Of a stretch of DNA of 64,000 bases, positions 25,725 to 34,953 are shown one piece after another. Position 1 is the stretch's first letter; each line of letters begins with the position of its first letter. A model generated the notes under the pieces. It had not been told where the DNA came from. It did not search any database and saw only the letters and a list, made by a program, of their open reading frames with translations. The DNA comes from an uncultured bacterium (GTDB taxonomy: Bacteria; Cyanobacteriota; Vampirovibrionia; Obscuribacterales; Obscuribacteraceae): NCBI GenBank assembly GCA_903835185.1, contig CAILLX010000067.1, positions 58,256 through 122,255 of the forward strand. The letters are read 5' to 3'. Made by a program: the position numbers and the translations under genes.

Positions 25725-26960
25725 ATGGCTAAAAAGACGATTGCCCAGGTTAACCCTTCCCTTTTTAAAGGTAAGCGGGTACTGGTAAGAGTTGATTTTA
25801 ATGTTCCGCAAAATGAGGACCGCTCCATTTCGGAAGACTCGCGTATCCGTGCTGCTTTACCGACGATCAATTTGTTGCGTGGTGCCGGAGCTAAGGTAAT
25901 ACTGGTTTCCCACCTGGGACGACCCAAAGGTATAACTGAGAAGTATTCATTAAAGCCTGTAGCTGTGCGCCTGCAAGAACTGATTAGCCACCCTGTTCAT
26001 TTTGTTGCTGACTGTATTGGAGACGAAGTATTCACGGCAGTTGCTGCCATGAAAGATGGCGATATTTGTCTGCTGGAGAATGTGCGTTTCTACGCTGAAG
26101 AAGAGAAGAACAATCCTGATTTTGCGCGCAAGTTAGCCGGCTTTGCCGACATTTATGTCAATGATGCTTTTGGCACAGCCCACCGTGCTCATGCTTCCAC
26201 TGAAGGTGTGAGTCATTTTGTTTCGCCGTCGTTGGCTGGGCTTTTGATGGAGAAAGAGTTGAGCGCTCTTGGCTCAGCGCTCGACAATCCGATTCGCCCC
26301 TTTGCCACAGTTATAGGTGGAGCTAAAGTTTCCTCAAAGATAGGCGTTCTCGAGAATCTCTTAAATAAGGTGGATATCCTGATAATTGGAGGCGCTATGG
26401 CCTTCAGCTTCTTGAAGGCTCAGGGCAAGGAAGTTGGCAAGTCGCTTGTTGAAGAAGATCGCCTTGAGTTCTGCAAAGGTTTGATTGAGAAAGCAAAGAG
26501 CAAAGGGGTCAAGCTTGTCCTGCCGGTCGATGTAGTTTGTGCTACTGAGATTGCTGCGGGAGTGCCGACAACTGTTCGCTCAATTGATGAGATTAAAGCG
26601 GATGAGATGGGACTTGATGTTGGTCCCAAAACAGTTGAGGACATTAAGAGTGCTCTGAGCAGCGCTAAAACGATTGTCTGGAATGGTCCTTTAGGAGTCT
26701 TTGAGACTGCTGGTTTTGAGAAAGGCACTTATGCTCTTATCGACTATCTGGTTAAGCTAACGGCGGCAGGAGCACGCACTATTATCGGTGGTGGCGACTC
26801 CGTGGCGGCCATAGAAGCCAAAGGTGTAGCTCCAGGATCGTTCAGCCATATCTCCACCGGTGGCGGTGCTTCGCTTGAGTTTCTCGAAGGACTTGTACTG
26901 CCTGGTGTAGCCTGCCTGGATCCAAGTGAACCGGTGGCAGCAGCAGGAAGACAACCGTAG
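25725..26960 (+). CDS. pgk: Phosphoglycerate kinase
   Basis: Makes ATP from 1,3-bisphosphoglycerate. The 411 residues include the signature [37 protein letters not shown], the hinge-region [14 protein letters not shown] and the C-terminal nucleotide site [13 protein letters not shown]. Length is typical. ATG behind CCAGGAGG. It is downstream of gap, separated only by the 16-bp hairpin, and probably co-transcribed with it. Confidence 0.97.
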   Translation: MAKKTIAQVNPSLFKGKRVLVRVDFNVPQNEDRSISEDSRIRAALPTINLLRGAGAKVILVSHLGRPKGITEKYSLKPVAVRLQELISHPVHFVADCIGDEVFTAVAAMKDGDICLLENVRFYAEEEKNNPDFARKLAGFADIYVNDAFGTAHRAHASTEGVSHFVSPSLAGLLMEKELSALGSALDNPIRPFATVIGGAKVSSKIGVLENLLNKVDILIIGGAMAFSFLKAQGKEVGKSLVEEDRLEFCKGLIEKAKSKGVKLVLPVDVVCATEIAAGVPTTVRSIDEIKADEMGLDVGPKTVEDIKSALSSAKTIVWNGPLGVFETAGFEKGTYALIDYLVKLTAAGARTIIGGGDSVAAIEAKGVAPGSFSHISTGGGASLEFLEGLVLPGVACLDPSEPVAAAGRQP

Positions 26961-27112
26961 TACAATCGATTGCAGCCGGACAAGCAAGAATATGGTTGCA
27001 AGCGAACTGTTTCAATCTGTGCGGGCGGCTTTGTGAGTCGCCCGCTTTGTTGTGTCTGGCAGGTGGCTTTTTCAGGAGTGTTTTCGGTATCCCAGTTTTG
27101 AGGAGGTGCCCG

Positions 27113-28198
27113 GTGCCTGTCTTATCCAAATCTGTCAGTTACTGTTTAATTGTTGTTGTCTTGGGCGTGCTTTTGTCTGGAGTTGCCTGTGCTGATGAGG
27201 GCCGACAGTATTTTGTTAACGGTCAGCCAGCATCAGCTGATCTTGCCGCTGCAGTTAATATACTTCAAGAAGGCTTGGCCCTCTTGCGTGCCAACCAGAA
27301 CAGTGAAGCAGTTGATAAGTTTACAGCTGCTGTTGTCCTGGCTCCCGACCTGCCAGCAGCTCATCACAACCTGGCAGTGGCTCTGGCTAAAGTCGGGCGT
27401 TTGCAAGAGGCGATTGAGCAGCTGCAAAAGGTTCTTACTCTTGATCCTAATCTCTCGCCAGCACTGCTCACTCTTGGTGGTCTTTATCAGTCGACCGGGC
27501 AGGTTAATGTAGCTATTCAAACCTACCGTGAGTTTCTTAGACGTTTTCCTAAGGATAGCGAGGCGCCCAAAGTTGCCAATCTTGTAAAAGGGCTGGAGGC
27601 TGTCTCGGCTGCTACAGCGGCAGCTCCTGGTGCTGATTCGCCCAGGGCGGACTCAAGCGACTATTTAGCCGAGATGTTGAAGAATGGTACTTTCCGCTGG
27701 CCCGACATGCGTATGCCGATCAAGATTTATGTGCAACGTGGTGAAAATGTTCCCGGCTTCCGTCCGCAGTTTACAAAACTGCTCATCAGGTCGTTTGTTG
27801 ATTGGAGTGCCGCTTCAGGCGGGCATGTGCGTGTCAGTCAGGTGGACTCGAACAGAGATTCTGATATTGAGTGTATGTGGTTGGATAACCCTTCTTCGCT
27901 ATCTAATCCGAGCGAGTCGGGCGAAGCAAGAGTCTTTACTGACAATACAGGTATCAAGAGAGGGACTATTAAGCTGCTAACAGTTCCGCTGTCTAAGGAG
28001 CTGCCGTTAACTGACAATCGTATGCGTCAAATCTGCCTGCATGAGATTGGACATGTTTTGGGACTGGCCGGGCATACTACCAACCCGGCCGATGCCATGT
28101 TCTTCTCCGCTTCAGTTGCCGATGAGTGGAGAGAGCTCTCGACCCGTGATAGCAATACTGTCACCAAGCTTTATACTTTGAGTAGTTCCAGGCGGTAA
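27113..28198 (+). CDS. Secreted TPR-matrixin metalloprotease
   Basis: A protein of about 361 residues. The signal peptide (YCLIVVVLGVLLSGVACADE) is followed by three TPR repeats (for example AAHHNLAVALAKVGRLQEAIEQL). A C-terminal matrixin-like domain carries the zinc motif HEIGHVLGLAGH and a Met-turn-like segment (AMFFSASV). It is probably an extracytoplasmic zinc endopeptidase. GTG 27113 follows a perfect AGGAGG and places the signal at the N-terminus; the track's 26996 adds 39 residues. A paralogue with the same domain order lies at 33384-34499 on the other strand. Substrate unknown. Confidence 0.85.
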   Translation: MPVLSKSVSYCLIVVVLGVLLSGVACADEGRQYFVNGQPASADLAAAVNILQEGLALLRANQNSEAVDKFTAAVVLAPDLPAAHHNLAVALAKVGRLQEAIEQLQKVLTLDPNLSPALLTLGGLYQSTGQVNVAIQTYREFLRRFPKDSEAPKVANLVKGLEAVSAATAAAPGADSPRADSSDYLAEMLKNGTFRWPDMRMPIKIYVQRGENVPGFRPQFTKLLIRSFVDWSAASGGHVRVSQVDSNRDSDIECMWLDNPSSLSNPSESGEARVFTDNTGIKRGTIKLLTVPLSKELPLTDNRMRQICLHEIGHVLGLAGHTTNPADAMFFSASVADEWRELSTRDSNTVTKLYTLSSSRR

Positions 28199-28213
28199 TC
28201 TCCTTAAATTTGC

Positions 28214-29149
28214 ATGACAGGTCTGTTTGAGCACAAAAATGAAGCTGCCAATCACAAGGATTGGCGAGGAACTGCCTGGCGACGGGAAAGTTCCACCCGG
28301 ATGTGCCTTGTCCTTGTCTTGACACTCCTTTATATGGTGGTGCAGGTGGCAGTTGGGCTGCACTCAGGTAGCCTTGCTTTATTGGCTGACGCCGGGCATC
28401 TGGCTACTGATGTCGGCTCTATTGTTCTAGCACTGTTGGCTTTCTGGTTTTCTGCTCGACCGTCGACTGCAGCTAAGACTTATGGCTATTATCGTAGCGA
28501 AATATTAGCTGGTCTCATTAACGGCGTTCTGCTTGTGGGCATCTCCGGCTTTATCTTATGTGAAGCATGGAGGCGCCTGGCAAATCCTCCGCCTGTTGTA
28601 AGTGGACCTGTCCTTGTAGTTGCTCTTGTTGGACTGGTTCTGAATCTTGTCGCGGCCAAACTGCTTCATCGTGACGCAGGACACTCACTTAATGCCAGAG
28701 CTGCTTATCTTGAGGTTCTTTCCGATCTGCTTGCTACTGTAGGGGTTATAGTTGCGTCTGCAATTATGCTTACAACCGGGTGGTATCAAGCAGATCCTAT
28801 TGTAAGCATGGTCATTGGTGTCATGATTCTGCCCCGTACCTGGGGGCTGCTCTGTGAATGCACGCACATTCTTATGGAAGGAGCTCCTGGTCATATCGAC
28901 CTGGCGGCGCTTAGAGCAGCTATGCTTCAGGTGCCTGGTGTGGTTGATGTTCATGATATACATGTCTGGACAATTACCTCCGGTCTTGATGCCATGTCTG
29001 GACATGTGACTGTCGATGTTGCTGCGTCCCCTGATGCAGTCCTCTCTAAGATTACTGATCTGGCGCAAGGAGAGTTCGGTATTCATCACACGACAGTTCA
29101 GGTCGAGCAGATTGATTGTAAGGGAATGAATAACGGTACCTGCTCCTGA
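28214..29149 (+). CDS. Cation diffusion facilitator (CzcD/ZitB-type) metal transporter
   Basis: A 311-residue inner-membrane efflux protein for Zn, Co or similar divalent cations. Six transmembrane segments are visible. The metal-site residues are in LALLADAGHLATD (helix 2) and AYLEVLSDLLATVGV (helix 5, with Glu where many members have His). The C-terminal cytoplasmic domain has VPGVVDVHDIHVWTI, the dimer metal-binding region. The last residues include a Cys pair. It starts 16 bases after the matrixin stop, so the genes may be co-transcribed. Confidence 0.93.
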   Translation: MTGLFEHKNEAANHKDWRGTAWRRESSTRMCLVLVLTLLYMVVQVAVGLHSGSLALLADAGHLATDVGSIVLALLAFWFSARPSTAAKTYGYYRSEILAGLINGVLLVGISGFILCEAWRRLANPPPVVSGPVLVVALVGLVLNLVAAKLLHRDAGHSLNARAAYLEVLSDLLATVGVIVASAIMLTTGWYQADPIVSMVIGVMILPRTWGLLCECTHILMEGAPGHIDLAALRAAMLQVPGVVDVHDIHVWTITSGLDAMSGHVTVDVAASPDAVLSKITDLAQGEFGIHHTTVQVEQIDCKGMNNGTCS

Positions 29150-29292
29150 TCAGAGCACATGTTGCCTGTGCGTAATTTTACGTCTGTGGTGGGAAAACCC
29201 CCAATTGTCCCCGGGCGGGCTAATCGCTAAGCTTGTTTCATGGATAAGGGCAGCAGGCTAAGCTTGCTAGCCGGCAATGAGAGGGAGGCATA

Positions 29293-29529
29293 ATGAGCAT
29301 GTTTCAAGATACCAAAGATGAAGAGAGACTCTGTCATGTGTTGAAGGCTTATGTTGAAGAATGGGGCCCGGAAAATGTAATCGTCTGTGTGCCCAAACAC
29401 TGGAAAGAGTACAGTACCAACAATCTTGGACGTGTACGTTTGGACTACAGTACTGAAAGTACTGTGTCGATTCGAGTTGAATATGACCTTGTACGCTTGA
29501 ATTATGACGTGCAGCTGCAAGCAGCCTGA
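29293..29529 (+). CDS. Hypothetical protein (78 aa)
   Basis: MSMFQDTKDEERLCHVLKAY... is a small, mildly acidic, cytoplasmic-looking protein of 78 residues, with a helical first half and a beta-rich second half (GRVRLDYSTESTVSIRVEYD). The ATG follows GAGGGAGG and a perfect terminator lies just downstream, so expression as a single small gene is likely. No family recognised. Confidence 0.65.
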   Translation: MSMFQDTKDEERLCHVLKAYVEEWGPENVIVCVPKHWKEYSTNNLGRVRLDYSTESTVSIRVEYDLVRLNYDVQLQAA

Positions 29530-29568
29530 CTATTCCAAACCAAAAAGTTTTTCCCCGCCTTCCTCCCG

Positions 29569-29597
29569 AAAGAAAGCCCCGCAAGGGGCTTTCTTTA
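29569..29597 (+). terminator. Rho-independent terminator
   Basis: AAAGAAAGCCCC-GCA-AGGGGCTTTCTTT forms a perfect 12-bp stem with A-rich and T-rich flanks; it can act in both directions. It marks the left edge of the accessory stretch. Confidence 0.85.
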
Positions 29598-29702
29598 TGT
29601 GGTGTGAGAGATGATTTCGCCCTTCTGCCGACACTCGAATCTGTTCTACGCGCCAAAATTGAGAGCTATTCAAATCACGGTGCATATTCTCGGCAAAAAG
29701 TC

Positions 29703-29885
29703 TTACCCGACTGGCTTTAATCTCCTGCAAAAACCTGAATCCCATTCCTCTGTACTGGGCTCATACACTGTGATTATGTAAGTTACCCTATCTCTATCGT
29801 TGTCAGCTGCAACTATGTGAATAGGACGTCTATCAATAAATCCTAACACTAGACTGGGCTGATGATAGCAGGTAGAATTATACCG
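29703..29885 (-). pseudogene. DUF4258-like remnant
   Basis: The minus-strand frame reads SLVLGFIDRRPIHIVAADND then VTYIITVYEPSTEEWDSGF, matching the C-terminal two-thirds of DUF4258 proteins (HVV...ITVYEPdxxxWxxxF). The N-terminal helix with its His is missing; that side runs into the hipB start. DUF4258 genes often pair with YgiT/MqsA-like antitoxins, but none is next to it. Probably a relic of an older toxin-antitoxin locus. The rest of 29598-29890 shows nothing else. Confidence 0.55.
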
Positions 29886-29899
29886 GTTGCGTGGTGAAA

Positions 29900-30226
29900 A
29901 TGGAGATAACCGGCACAATGTTGCACTTTGAGTTGGCTACCCTTAATGAGATCGCCCGGGAGTTCGGTAACAGAATTCGGGCTCATAGGCTGGCTGAGAA
30001 CCTACAGCAAAGTGAGCTAGCCGCTCGTGCAGGAGTATCCGAACGAGCACTGCGCAACTTTGAGCGCTCGGGGCGTGGTTCTTTTGACTTGTTCTTGCGT
30101 GTAGCAGTGGCGCTCGGTCTTATCGAATCTATGTCGAACTTGTTTGAGCTAAAGCCAAAATCCATCAAGGCTATGGAGCGGGCTAATCAAAAGCGCCAAC
30201 GCGCATCGAGGAGACAATCCGAATGA
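29900..30226 (+). CDS. HipB-like XRE-family antitoxin
   Basis: A small DNA-binding protein of about 108 residues. The helix-turn-helix is IRAHRLAENLQQSELAARAGVSERALRNFE (about residues 25-55). A short tail rich in Lys/Arg ends the protein. Starts at GTG 29891, ATG 29900 or ATG 29918 are all possible; none has a good ribosome-binding site. Its stop overlaps the HipA start by 4 bases (ATGA). Established HipB proteins repress the operon and neutralise HipA; the same is inferred here. Confidence 0.82.
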   Translation: MEITGTMLHFELATLNEIAREFGNRIRAHRLAENLQQSELAARAGVSERALRNFERSGRGSFDLFLRVAVALGLIESMSNLFELKPKSIKAMERANQKRQRASRRQSE

Positions 30227-31446
30227 AGAAGTTGAACGTGATCTACGTGGGCTGGGGAGAGCGATTTGAGTTGGGAGTGCTGGCGGACGACGGCAGAGAC
30301 CTTCTTTTCGAGTACTCACCACTGGCTATAAGCCGCGGACTTGAACTATCTCCTCTCAAAATGCCGTTAAGCACCAAATCATTCGGTGATTTTCCGGAAC
30401 ATCAGCTTCGATTACCAGGACTGATAAGTGATGCATTGCCGGATGGCTGGGGCATGTTTTTGATGAACAGGCTCTTTCATAAGCAGGGAAGGGATCTGGC
30501 TCAGATCTCTGCGTTGGATCGGCTGGCGTTCATTGGGGACAAAGCGATGGGAGCACTCGCCTTTGAGCCAGCCGATCGCGAGGCATTAACGCTAGCAGAT
30601 GTTCAATTGCTGGATCTCGCACGGGATGTTCGCCACGTAGTAGATGATGAGAGTGAGGTCCTATTGCGCAAACTTGCACTGATGGGCGGTTCGCCGCATG
30701 GTGCTCGTCCTAAGGTCTTGGTGCACTTTGATCGAAAGAGCAATCGCATGTCCAACTCGCAGGACGGTGAAGGAAGCCCTATGCTGGTGAAATTTCCTGC
30801 ACCTCACGAGCACAAGGAGGTGTGCGCTGTGGAAGCAATGTATGGTCGGATTGCCAGTGCAAGTGGGATTCGAGTTCCTGTGACAGAGTATTTTGATCTC
30901 GGACAGGAGCTTTCAGCATTTGGTATCGAGCGTTTCGACCGTTTCGAGGACATGCGCATACCGATGCACACGGCGGCCGGAGCAGCGCATGTGGATTTCC
31001 GGATTCCGCAGCTCGACTACACTGCTCTATTGCGACTGACTCAGTTCATGACCCGCGATGTTCGTGAAGTGCTGCAAGCGTTCGAGCGATGCGTATTCAA
31101 TGTAATTTTCAACAACCGTGATGATCACTCTAAAAACTTCTCCTTCTTGATGAAAAAAGATGGTAAATGGCAGTTTTCGCCAGCCTATGATCTGACATTC
31201 AGCGAAGGCCCCAACGGTGAACATCAGATGGATATTTGCGGTGAAGCACGCGTTCCAGCCCGCAAACATTTACTGCAACTGGCAAATAAGACTGGTATCG
31301 CGCAACAAGCTGCTGCAGAAATAATCGAGCGAGTTGCCACCGTGGCGGAGCACTTGAGTGACTTTGCCGGTGATCTGCCGATAAGGACAGAAACACTCAA
31401 GTTAATTGAGAAAGCTGTGAAGTCGAATCGTGCACGCCTGATTTAA
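30223..31446 (+). CDS. HipA-like serine/threonine kinase toxin
   Basis: A 407-residue HipA-family kinase. In E. coli HipA phosphorylates glutamyl-tRNA synthetase and causes growth arrest and persistence. An N-terminal Couple_hipA-type region is followed by the glycine-rich GGSPHGARPKVLVHFD, the catalytic loop NNRDDHSKNFSF with its Asp, and the metal-binding Asp in PAYDLTFS. All visible kinase residues are intact. It is translationally coupled to the upstream HipB-like gene, forming a type II toxin-antitoxin pair, and is flanked on both sides by gene remnants, as expected for mobile accessory DNA. Confidence 0.88.
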   Translation: MKKLNVIYVGWGERFELGVLADDGRDLLFEYSPLAISRGLELSPLKMPLSTKSFGDFPEHQLRLPGLISDALPDGWGMFLMNRLFHKQGRDLAQISALDRLAFIGDKAMGALAFEPADREALTLADVQLLDLARDVRHVVDDESEVLLRKLALMGGSPHGARPKVLVHFDRKSNRMSNSQDGEGSPMLVKFPAPHEHKEVCAVEAMYGRIASASGIRVPVTEYFDLGQELSAFGIERFDRFEDMRIPMHTAAGAAHVDFRIPQLDYTALLRLTQFMTRDVREVLQAFERCVFNVIFNNRDDHSKNFSFLMKKDGKWQFSPAYDLTFSEGPNGEHQMDICGEARVPARKHLLQLANKTGIAQQAAAEIIERVATVAEHLSDFAGDLPIRTETLKLIEKAVKSNRARLI

Positions 31447-31579
31447 GCACGGGCACTGGCTCCTGAGGAAATCAAACAAATCGAGGATCTTTCCTACACT
31501 GTCCACCCTTGTCTGGCAATTGGCAGTATTGCATTTGGTGTGCTTTATCTGGTTCTGAATTTGATGCAGTTCAGGAAGT

Positions 31580-31864
31580 CTATAGGCAGGCACGAAATGC
31601 ATTATCTGCGAAACCCGCAAGGCGTTCGAGCTTGGAGTATGTTTTTTTGCGCAGCTCTGCGCGGTAGCTGAAGTTGGCGATGCTTGCACCTAGCTGCTTG
31701 ACGTTAACATTGGCAGGTGCATTGATTGCAATGCCAATTTGCCAGTCCCAGTAAACCGGTTCCAGAAGAGTTGGGTGCTTGTGTTTGGCGTCAAGTACTT
31801 TTGGAACTAAATCTAATTGTCGCTCATCAGTAGATCTGGCTCCAGAATCAGCAACTTGCGCCAC
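31580..31864 (-). CDS. Hypothetical protein, probable 3' part of a frameshifted gene
   Basis: A 94-residue frame with protein-like text, including LLEPVYWDWQIGIAIN and ASIANFSYRAELRKKTYSKL. The only start is a GTG without a good ribosome-binding site. Directly upstream and in a different frame lies a winged-helix fragment (31864-31974), so the two were probably one gene interrupted by a frameshift. No family recognised. The 133 bases between hipA and this ORF show no feature. Confidence 0.45.
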   Translation of the reverse strand: MAQVADSGARSTDERQLDLVPKVLDAKHKHPTLLEPVYWDWQIGIAINAPANVNVKQLGASIANFSYRAELRKKTYSKLERLAGFADNAFRACL

Positions 31865-31974
31865 TATCTTGGTTGATAAGAAAGTCCTTCGGATGTAGTA
31901 AGAAGACCAACTTTCTCAAGTCGGGATAGGTGATGCTTGTGGATGCTTTGCCGATCCATTTGTTGAATTGCCAA
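31864..31974 (-). pseudogene. Winged-helix DNA-binding fragment
   Basis: This frame, too short for the track, reads RKQLAIQQMDRQSIHKHHLS then RLEKVGLLTTSEG before a TAG. This is a typical recognition helix and wing of an ArsR/MarR-like winged helix. Upstream it is cut by the 3' end of the next gene, and downstream the protein text continues only in another frame. It is a broken regulator. Confidence 0.5.
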
Positions 31975-31982
31975 TTGTTTTC

Positions 31983-33224
31983 TTATGGCAGCGGGCACTC
32001 GTAGATCTTGCTGCGGGATTGATGATCCAGCCAGACAAGTTTGCGCTTTAGCTTGGGATACTCCATTTGAAAGTCCAGCTTGACTCTCTTGACACTGTGA
32101 GGATCAACATCGAATAGCAGCTCTTCGTCCTCTTCTTCGCCGGAGGCAACAGGGAAACGATTGCCGTTGTCATCCTGGAGGTAAAGATCAATTGATTTGA
32201 GTCGCACGTCCGAATCGTTGGTGACGACCATCTCCAGACGTAAATTGTGCCCATCAAGTCCGTCTTTCACTACTTTTGACTTGACAATTTCTATTTCAAG
32301 CCCGCCTAAATTATTGAGTGCTTTCTTGGGTTCAGCTTCCACTGCTGCAGGAAGAAGGAGGTCACTATCGATGGAGATGTTGAGATCGTCGCCTGGCTCC
32401 AACACTGCTTCCGAACCATGTTTCCAGAGTGCGTAGCCGGTAGCTAGCAGCGCTCCGGCTGCTGCACCGCCGGCGATATTATAGCCGTGCATGGCTATTG
32501 TGCTCTTGAGACCAAAAAGTTGGTAAGCGACCAGTGCGCCGGTTATTGCACCACCTGCGGTGTAGGATGCAACATAGCCCAGCCGCTTGGCTTTAGTCTT
32601 GGCAGTGGAGGCATGCAGATTGTTGGCTTCACAACGGAAGGCAAAGCACTTGCCGTTAGGAGTATTGAAATGATCAAAGGTGATTACAAGCGATCCGGGG
32701 CGGTTTATCCGTTTTGGCGGGATTATCTTAGTTACCAGCCCGTGAAAGACAGTGCCAGACGGAATTATTTTATTGTCGTCGACATAGAGATCTTCGGAGA
32801 TTCTGGCTGTAATCTCCTGACCTTCGCGAGCCGGATAATAGTTGCCCTCATCGTCACGGTCCATGAGTCTAAGTCCGGTCGTCGGCACACTTGCTAACTT
32901 CAATTTGAGTCCGGTTCCCTTGGGCACCAGATAAGTTACCTGTCCTTTTAATAAAAGTTTGGAAGGAAGATTATTGGTATTACCTGCAGTGGCATCATTG
33001 GATAAGGAAGCTGCTGTTGACGGCGTATTGGACGAAATTTCTTGCTGGTCTGCTCTTGGAGTGAGCATAATTGTCGAGCGCACTGGCTCGCAGTCCTGCC
33101 CAAAAGCTAGCTGTAGCGGCACACACGTTGCACAGATGGCGCAGGATGCAACGACAGCTTGGCAGCAGAATGCTCGGCTGTAGCGTGACGAGGCTGGTGT
33201 TCGTTTTGCCAAAGTTATTAACAA
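31983..33224 (-). CDS. Secreted protein of unknown function with VirB10/TrbI-like segment
   Basis: A 413-residue exported protein. The N-terminus (AVVASCAICATCVPLQLAFG) looks like a signal peptide. After a Ser/Thr/Asn-rich linker comes a beta-rich segment, IIPSGTVFHGLVTKIIPPKR then SLVITFDHFNTPNGK, similar in pattern to VirB10/TrbI proteins, though no secretion genes are near. A glycine-rich hydrophobic stretch (YTAGGAITGALVAYQLFG) could sit in a membrane. The C-terminus is beta-rich and acidic. The start is uncertain (TTG 33224 or 33212). The VirB10 resemblance is weak. Confidence 0.65.
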   Translation of the reverse strand: MLITLAKRTPASSRYSRAFCCQAVVASCAICATCVPLQLAFGQDCEPVRSTIMLTPRADQQEISSNTPSTAASLSNDATAGNTNNLPSKLLLKGQVTYLVPKGTGLKLKLASVPTTGLRLMDRDDEGNYYPAREGQEITARISEDLYVDDNKIIPSGTVFHGLVTKIIPPKRINRPGSLVITFDHFNTPNGKCFAFRCEANNLHASTAKTKAKRLGYVASYTAGGAITGALVAYQLFGLKSTIAMHGYNIAGGAAAGALLATGYALWKHGSEAVLEPGDDLNISIDSDLLLPAAVEAEPKKALNNLGGLEIEIVKSKVVKDGLDGHNLRLEMVVTNDSDVRLKSIDLYLQDDNGNRFPVASGEEEDEELLFDVDPHSVKRVKLDFQMEYPKLKRKLVWLDHQSRSKIYECPLP

Positions 33225-33383
33225 ACCTCATTGACCTGTCGGCGAGCCCGGCTGGCTCACAGACAGTATATAAGAGGGCAAGCAGTTCAGGAAGTGCAAC
33301 TGTCTCATTGTCAGCCTGCTAGTTGCAGAGCGCCTGGAGCTGTTTAATCATTCTTACAGAGACACACTGAGCACAGGACAGTT

Positions 33384-34499
33384 TCATTTAGGTTTGTCTG
33401 GATTGGCAGATTCTGCGCCAGCTGGGGCACAAACCGAGTAGGAGGCATATAGTTTAGCCATAGTCTCTTTGTCTCTTCTGGTGAGCACAGTCCAGACAGT
33501 GGCAGTGTCGATTGTAAAGAACATGACATCATGATTATTGGTTGAGTGCCCCTGCAGCCCCAGGACATGACCAACTTCATGAAGGCATGCTTTTTTCAGG
33601 TCGCTGTCACTTAAGATGCCTTCTTGAAACATTGGCCTTGTCAAGATTCTTATTGTGGCACGTTGAATCTCATCGGCACGATTGGCTGCAATTTCAGAGA
33701 TGCCACGTTCACTTTGTGTCCCGGCTCTGCTCACAGCTGCTGGGTTAGCTTCCCAGTCGCAAATAATATCGGCTCCTGCCGTTGCGTCGGTGACAATGTA
33801 GCTGATGCGGTACCCTGAGGCTGCTGCCCAGGCATCAAATGCTTCTTTGAGCAGATGTGGGAAACTATCGCGAAAACCTGCAGTGCGTAAACCTGAACCG
33901 ATGAAGATCTTAAGTGGCATCTTCTGCTGAGCCCACCGGTATGTGCCTTCGGAAGTAATACAAGTTAGATAGTCAGGCAGATTAGGATCAGCGCCTGGTT
34001 TTGAGCTCACTGTTTTGAGGGCGGATACTACGTCGCGTACCTGTCCGGCATCGCCAGGCGGCGGACTGAAAGAGAGATACTTTTCAAACCAGCGGATTGC
34101 TTGCCCTGTGAGTCCCATGCTTTGATAACAGCCGGCCATATTCAAAGTGGCCTCGTGCATGTTCGGCTGTAGCTCCAGTGCTTTCTGAAACTCAGATATG
34201 GCGCAAGAGAGGTTGCCTGAATTTTGATAAGCCAGCCCCAGATTGCAGTGTATAGCTGCAGAGGCAGGATCAAGCTGTGATGCTCTGGTGAGTAGCTCTC
34301 TGGCTGCAAATGCCTGGTTGGATTTGAGCAGGGCGAGAGCTTTAGCGAAGAGGCGGGCTGCTTCATTTGCCCTGGCGCTAACTAAGCTGGCTTGATTAAC
34401 TGTTTCGGTGCTACTCTGTGCCTGCACTTCCAAGTAGCCGGAAACGGTTACTGAAAGTGCAAGAAGAGGAACTAGATTTAGTTTGTAAAAATCAGTCAC
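33384..34499 (-). CDS. Secreted TPR-matrixin metalloprotease (second copy)
   Basis: Same architecture as the protein at 27113. A signal-like segment (LNLVPLLALSVTVSGYLEVQAQ) is followed by three TPR repeats (AIHCNLGLAYQNSGNLSCAI) and a matrixin domain with HEVGHVLGLQGH and a Met-turn-like DVMFF. The active-site ligands are complete. I place the start at GTG 34499 so the signal is N-terminal; the track's TTG 34595 adds 32 residues. The two copies have clearly diverged, so this is an old duplication. Confidence 0.82.
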   Translation of the reverse strand: MTDFYKLNLVPLLALSVTVSGYLEVQAQSSTETVNQASLVSARANEAARLFAKALALLKSNQAFAARELLTRASQLDPASAAIHCNLGLAYQNSGNLSCAISEFQKALELQPNMHEATLNMAGCYQSMGLTGQAIRWFEKYLSFSPPPGDAGQVRDVVSALKTVSSKPGADPNLPDYLTCITSEGTYRWAQQKMPLKIFIGSGLRTAGFRDSFPHLLKEAFDAWAAASGYRISYIVTDATAGADIICDWEANPAAVSRAGTQSERGISEIAANRADEIQRATIRILTRPMFQEGILSDSDLKKACLHEVGHVLGLQGHSTNNHDVMFFTIDTATVWTVLTRRDKETMAKLYASYSVCAPAGAESANPDKPK

Positions 34500-34953
34500 T
34501 GTTGTTTTGGCACTATCTCGTGTGCACGATGGTGATTTAAATAATCCAGAGCTGGATATAAATAGAGCAGGAGCAATATTTAAGCAGCTGTTCAACTTGA
34601 GGCTAAGTTATTACTTACTCTAAAACAGAAGATGTACACATGCTACAGGTTAAATCTAGCAAGAACTTGTCTCTTTAGGTGATGTGCTTTGCGATCTCAA
34701 CTGGCTGGCGCTGGATATTCTGTGGGTACTCATTGAATGCTGATAGCTGACTGGGGTCTGCAACCTGATTGATTAAAAGGCTGCTATGGTGAGCTGCTGG
34801 TTGACTGTAGTTGTCAGAGTGGTATTGCAGGCAACCGGACTGCAAAGAGGCAAAATTTATGAACAAGCAGACAAAGATGAGCAGCTTGCGGTTAAATACA
34901 ACTAGAAAGGCATAATACGGAGAGATCTGTGGGCTGGTGAGGAGGCAAAGGAA
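34500..34953. other. 454-base intergenic region without a confident gene
   Basis: This is divergent promoter space between the second matrixin gene and the DUF4388 gene. The only candidate is a minus-strand ORF (34675-34866, TTG start) with a hydrophobic leader and a possible lipobox-like LQSGC. It lacks a ribosome-binding site and a standard start, so I do not call it. No terminator or repeat seen. Confidence 0.4.

Noticed and set aside
29530-29745. 71-residue minus-strand ORF beginning MGFRFLQEIK
   Set aside because: Its start is an out-of-frame reading of the DUF4258 remnant and its end runs through the terminator hairpin.
31402-31689. 95-residue minus-strand ORF overlapping the hipA 3' end
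   Set aside because: It has shadow-like composition and conflicts with the better-supported 94-residue frame and hipA.
34675-34866. Minus-strand ORF with hydrophobic leader and LQSGC, a possible small lipoprotein
   Set aside because: No ribosome-binding site, only a TTG inside the hydrophobic stretch as start, and an imperfect lipobox.
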